The position numbers and the translations under genes are program-made. Positions 61,724 through 64,000 of a stretch of DNA of 64,000 nucleotides are shown piece after piece (within the stretch, counting starts at the first letter, position 1; each line of letters starts with the position of its first letter). Below the pieces are notes generated by a model. The model saw only the letters and a list, made by a program, of their open reading frames with translations, made no database searches and was not told the DNA's origin. The stretch comes from Pedobacter endophyticus (GTDB lineage Bacteria > Bacteroidota > Bacteroidia > Sphingobacteriales > Sphingobacteriaceae), in contig NZ_CP064939.1 of the NCBI RefSeq assembly GCF_015679185.1, positions 1,488,001-1,552,000 of the forward strand, in the 5' to 3' direction.

Positions 61724-62425
61724 CTATTGGCATAGCACGGAATGGCCATAAACACCAGGCAATTCGGGTGATAAAAAAGGAATGCCCAAATTGAGCGCCC
61801 GAAGAATAAACAGGAGCCCAAAAAACACCATAAACCAGGGAACTAATTGCTGGGTATTGAACCGAATGTACTTTTTGAGGTAAATGCCACCGATGGAAAT
61901 CATCATCATCAAAGGCATCGTTCCGAGGCCAAAAAGAAACATAAACAATGCCCCGGCCTGTACATTTCCGGTATTTAGTGCTGTTGCGAGTGCAAGGTAA
62001 ACCATGCCACAAGGGATTAATCCGTTTAGCATGCCGGCAAACAGCCCCCACAATTTAAGCTTAAAAACGGTTCCCATTAACTTACTGATGGGATTTAACA
62101 GCTTGTTTTGAAAAATAGCGAAGTGGTGGCGGTATTTTGCATTGTATTGGAAGGCTGTAAACAGAAGCAACAAAATGCCAATGGTAATGCCCAGGCTTTT
62201 TTGATTGGCGTAAATTCGGATGGTACTGCCTAATGCGCCAACCAACAGGCCCAAAAGGGTGTATACCAATATTCGCCCAAACTGATAGAGCAAAAGCTGC
62301 AGGGCCGACTGGAGGAAGCTCTTTTTCTGGAATGGCATTCCAAGCGCAATCGGCCCGCACATCACTGCACAGTGGAGGCTGCCGAAAAGCCCCATCAAAA
62401 ATGCGAGTGGAAAAAAATTTATCAC
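61724..62425 (-). CDS. TauE/SafE-family membrane protein of cbb3-oxidase assembly locus
   Basis: A 233-residue polytopic membrane protein with about six segments. The first carries AFLMGLFGSLHCAVMCGPIALG, the Cys-x-x-x-Cys-Gly-Pro motif of the SafE-like group (also called CcoH-linked or DUF2231-like in some listings). I take the GTG at 62425, which overlaps the FixH stop as GTGA; this puts the first membrane segment at the N-terminus. Placed after ccoG and fixH, it is likely to help copper delivery or maturation of cytochrome cbb3 oxidase. Homologues in this position are usually annotated as sulfite exporter; the sulfite role is doubtful here. Confidence 0.82.
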   Translation of the reverse strand: MINFFPLAFLMGLFGSLHCAVMCGPIALGMPFQKKSFLQSALQLLLYQFGRILVYTLLGLLVGALGSTIRIYANQKSLGITIGILLLLFTAFQYNAKYRHHFAIFQNKLLNPISKLMGTVFKLKLWGLFAGMLNGLIPCGMVYLALATALNTGNVQAGALFMFLFGLGTMPLMMMISIGGIYLKKYIRFNTQQLVPWFMVFFGLLFILRALNLGIPFLSPELPGVYGHSVLCQ

Positions 62426-62850
62426 AACGTAATGTTTTGTTTGTACAAATACTCTTTTTTTCCTGAGTGCCAGGTCAGGTGTAGAAACCACAAACCGCTA
62501 CCCATTTTTACTTTATCAACAAGGATTACATTTGAACTGCCTGCGGTATTTCCCTTCCACCTTAAATCGTCGGCGCTGTTTGCCGCCCGTCGTAAAACGA
62601 GTTCGTAACTTGCAGAGTCTTTTAACCGAATGATGATTTGTTTAGGTGTGACCGATATTGCCGGCTTCGCATTATCGGCATCAACATTCTGTTTTGCGTT
62701 ATATTCTGTGTTGTAATCGATGCCTTTTTGGTAGTAGTCTTCTTCAATCAGGGCATCGCGACCGTGCACATGAAACATGTAAATTACCATACCAACGATG
62801 AATAACATAAAACTTATCATCCCTAAAACTATCTTCGTTCCCCAGTTCAT
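62422..62850 (-). CDS. fixH: FixH-family protein
   Basis: A 142-residue protein with one N-terminal membrane anchor (about 7-26, WGTKIVLGMISFMLFIVGMVIYMF) and the motif EEDYYQKGIDYNTEYNAKQNV typical of FixH/CcoH. A small beta-domain follows outside the membrane. FixH is needed for assembly of cbb3-type cytochrome oxidase. The gene starts 38 bases after ccoG and its stop overlaps the next start. Confidence 0.88.
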   Translation of the reverse strand: MNWGTKIVLGMISFMLFIVGMVIYMFHVHGRDALIEEDYYQKGIDYNTEYNAKQNVDADNAKPAISVTPKQIIIRLKDSASYELVLRRAANSADDLRWKGNTAGSSNVILVDKVKMGSGLWFLHLTWHSGKKEYLYKQNITL

Positions 62851-62888
62851 AACTTTATCTTCTTTTACATGTCTACGCTATTCCATTA

Positions 62889-64000
62889 TTATTCGCCCGG
62901 CTGTGCAAAAAAGCTCGTTTTAGCCGTGCTTAAAACTTTCCGTTCAGATACTACTTCAAAAACAACATCAGTTTTGTAGCGCTTTATTGCATTGTTTTTT
63001 CTTACAAGAAAGAAAGTAAGGTGTGCGGTGCCCTCTTTTGGCAAAATCTGTGCATGCTGAATGAAGTCGATCTCGTCTTCATCGCTTTGCGGTTTGAAAC
63101 TGAATTTTATGTTTTTATTTGTTTTGTTGGTTAACTCCGCATTATACAGGTTGCTGGTTTTGTTCGGCCCTTTAGCCTGGTACAAAGTACCGCTGGCCCG
63201 CAAAACGGTAGTTTGAACGGCCTCCCGTTTATAAATCAATGATGAAAAAACGATCAAAACAGCAATGAGTACAGCGGCATAGGCATAGGGCTTTATTCCT
63301 ATTTTATAGGGTTTGCGTTCGCTAATGAAGTCCTGATTGTAGAAACCAATTAAATTTTTGGGCTTACCGATTTTAACCATTACCTCGTTACAGGCATCAA
63401 TACAGGCGGTACAATTAACACATTCGAGTTGCGTGCCTTTTCTGATATCGATACCCGTTGGGCATACTTGCACACACAAAGTACAATCGACACAATCGCC
63501 GCTTTTAATAGCCTCATTTTGTTTTTGAATTTTTCCCCGGGGCTCGCCCCTGGTAACATCATAAGCTACCACCAAACTCTGGCTATCGAGCAAAACGCCT
63601 TGTAAACGCCCATAAGGGCAAATTACCGTGCAAACTATTTCTCTAACATAGGCAAACACCAGATAAAATATAAATGTGAAAAAGCAGATGGATGCAAAGC
63701 CCGAAATATGCAAGCGAATGGGCTCAGTAACAATCTTGATCAATACGTCTGAGCCGATGATGTAAGCGAGAAAAGTATTGGCGATTGCAAACGAGATAAC
63801 AATAAAAATGAGGTGCTTTATCGTCTTTTTAAACACTTTTTCGGCGTTCCAGGGGCCGGCATCGAGTTTTCTTTGTTTATTCGCGTCTCCTTCAATCCAG
63901 TATTCAATCCGTCTGAAAACCATTTCCATAAAAATGGTTTGCGGACAGAGCCAGCCGCACCATAACCTCCCTAAAACCACGGTAAAACTCACAATAAAAA
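62889..64000 (-). CDS. ccoG: CcoG cytochrome c oxidase accessory protein (cut by window end)
   Basis: The frame is open to the last base of the window, so the N-terminus is missing. Visible are membrane segments with GRLWCGWLCPQTIFMEM and TVICPYGRLQG, two ferredoxin-type cluster motifs (CVDCTLCVQVCPTGIDI and ECVNCTACIDACNEVM), a further membrane segment (about YAYAAVLIAVLIVFSSLIY) and a C-terminal Ig-like FixG domain. CcoG reduces copper during assembly of cbb3 oxidase. The catalytic subunit genes should lie upstream, outside the window. Confidence 0.94.
   Translation of the reverse strand, partial: FIVSFTVVLGRLWCGWLCPQTIFMEMVFRRIEYWIEGDANKQRKLDAGPWNAEKVFKKTIKHLIFIVISFAIANTFLAYIIGSDVLIKIVTEPIRLHISGFASICFFTFIFYLVFAYVREIVCTVICPYGRLQGVLLDSQSLVVAYDVTRGEPRGKIQKQNEAIKSGDCVDCTLCVQVCPTGIDIRKGTQLECVNCTACIDACNEVMVKIGKPKNLIGFYNQDFISERKPYKIGIKPYAYAAVLIAVLIVFSSLIYKREAVQTTVLRASGTLYQAKGPNKTSNLYNAELTNKTNKNIKFSFKPQSDEDEIDFIQHAQILPKEGTAHLTFFLVRKNNAIKRYKTDVVFEVVSERKVLSTAKTSFFAQPGE

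Overview
This window looks like a chromosomal segment of a Bacteroidota species, most likely of the family Sphingobacteriaceae (Pedobacter-like). The evidence is three SusC/SusD transporter pairs, a hybrid two-component (HTCS) regulator, lipoproteins whose Cys is followed by Lys-Lys, promoters of the TTTG / TAnnTTTG type, and many short palindromic repeats in the gaps. No tRNA, rRNA, CRISPR array or transposase was seen.

Layout. 1-10109 is mostly housekeeping: a cut-off membrane protein, an MFS exporter, a GH43 glycosidase, an M20 dipeptidase, a pair of bacterial PH-domain membrane proteins, a GntR/UTRA regulator, a yellow/royal-jelly-type lipoprotein and small acidic or membrane proteins. 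A LacI-type regulator follows at 10336-11373. 11681-30818 is polysaccharide utilisation locus 1 (PUL1). It has a divergent HTCS sensor-regulator, then a CHRD lipoprotein, two SusC/SusD pairs, a GH29 alpha-L-fucosidase, a GH88 unsaturated glucuronyl hydrolase and a DUF2264 protein. It probably targets a fucose- and uronate-containing glycan.

31248-40811 is the most unusual part, a one-directional cassette on the minus strand. In transcription order it encodes a PGRP-type amidase with an SH3 domain, an Ig-like/DUF5977 protein, an unrecognised 713-residue protein whose gene is GC-rich, and a 1104-residue protein ending in a deaminase domain (HAE...CxxC). These are followed by a YwqK/MORN-type immunity candidate and an endonuclease V, then a decayed DUF3892 gene. 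The last three intact genes repeat the YwqJ-YwqK-YwqL logic of Bacillus subtilis: deaminase toxin, antitoxin, and repair enzyme for deaminated bases. Here the toxin rides on a quite different carrier. The immunity gene carries a run of 12 G. Near-identical 98-bp direct repeats lie on both sides of the cassette, between two PULs.

41555-56496 is a complete alpha-mannan locus on the minus strand: mannose-6-phosphate isomerase fusion, sugar porter, SusC, SusD, SusE-like protein, GH76, GH92, GH76 and a ROK kinase. It would cut mannan outside, import mannose, phosphorylate it and isomerise it to fructose-6-phosphate. 57232-61481 is a two-gene glucuronoxylan-type operon (GH115, GH67). LacI-type operator palindromes lie upstream of both the mannan and the glucuronidase operons. 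61724-64000 is the end of a cbb3-oxidase assembly operon (ccoG, fixH, TauE/SafE family).

Gaps hold a family of hairpins related to AGTCATCCGATGAATA / TATTCATCGGATGACT, with a compensatory change in one copy and a threefold 117-bp tandem array at 56881-57197.
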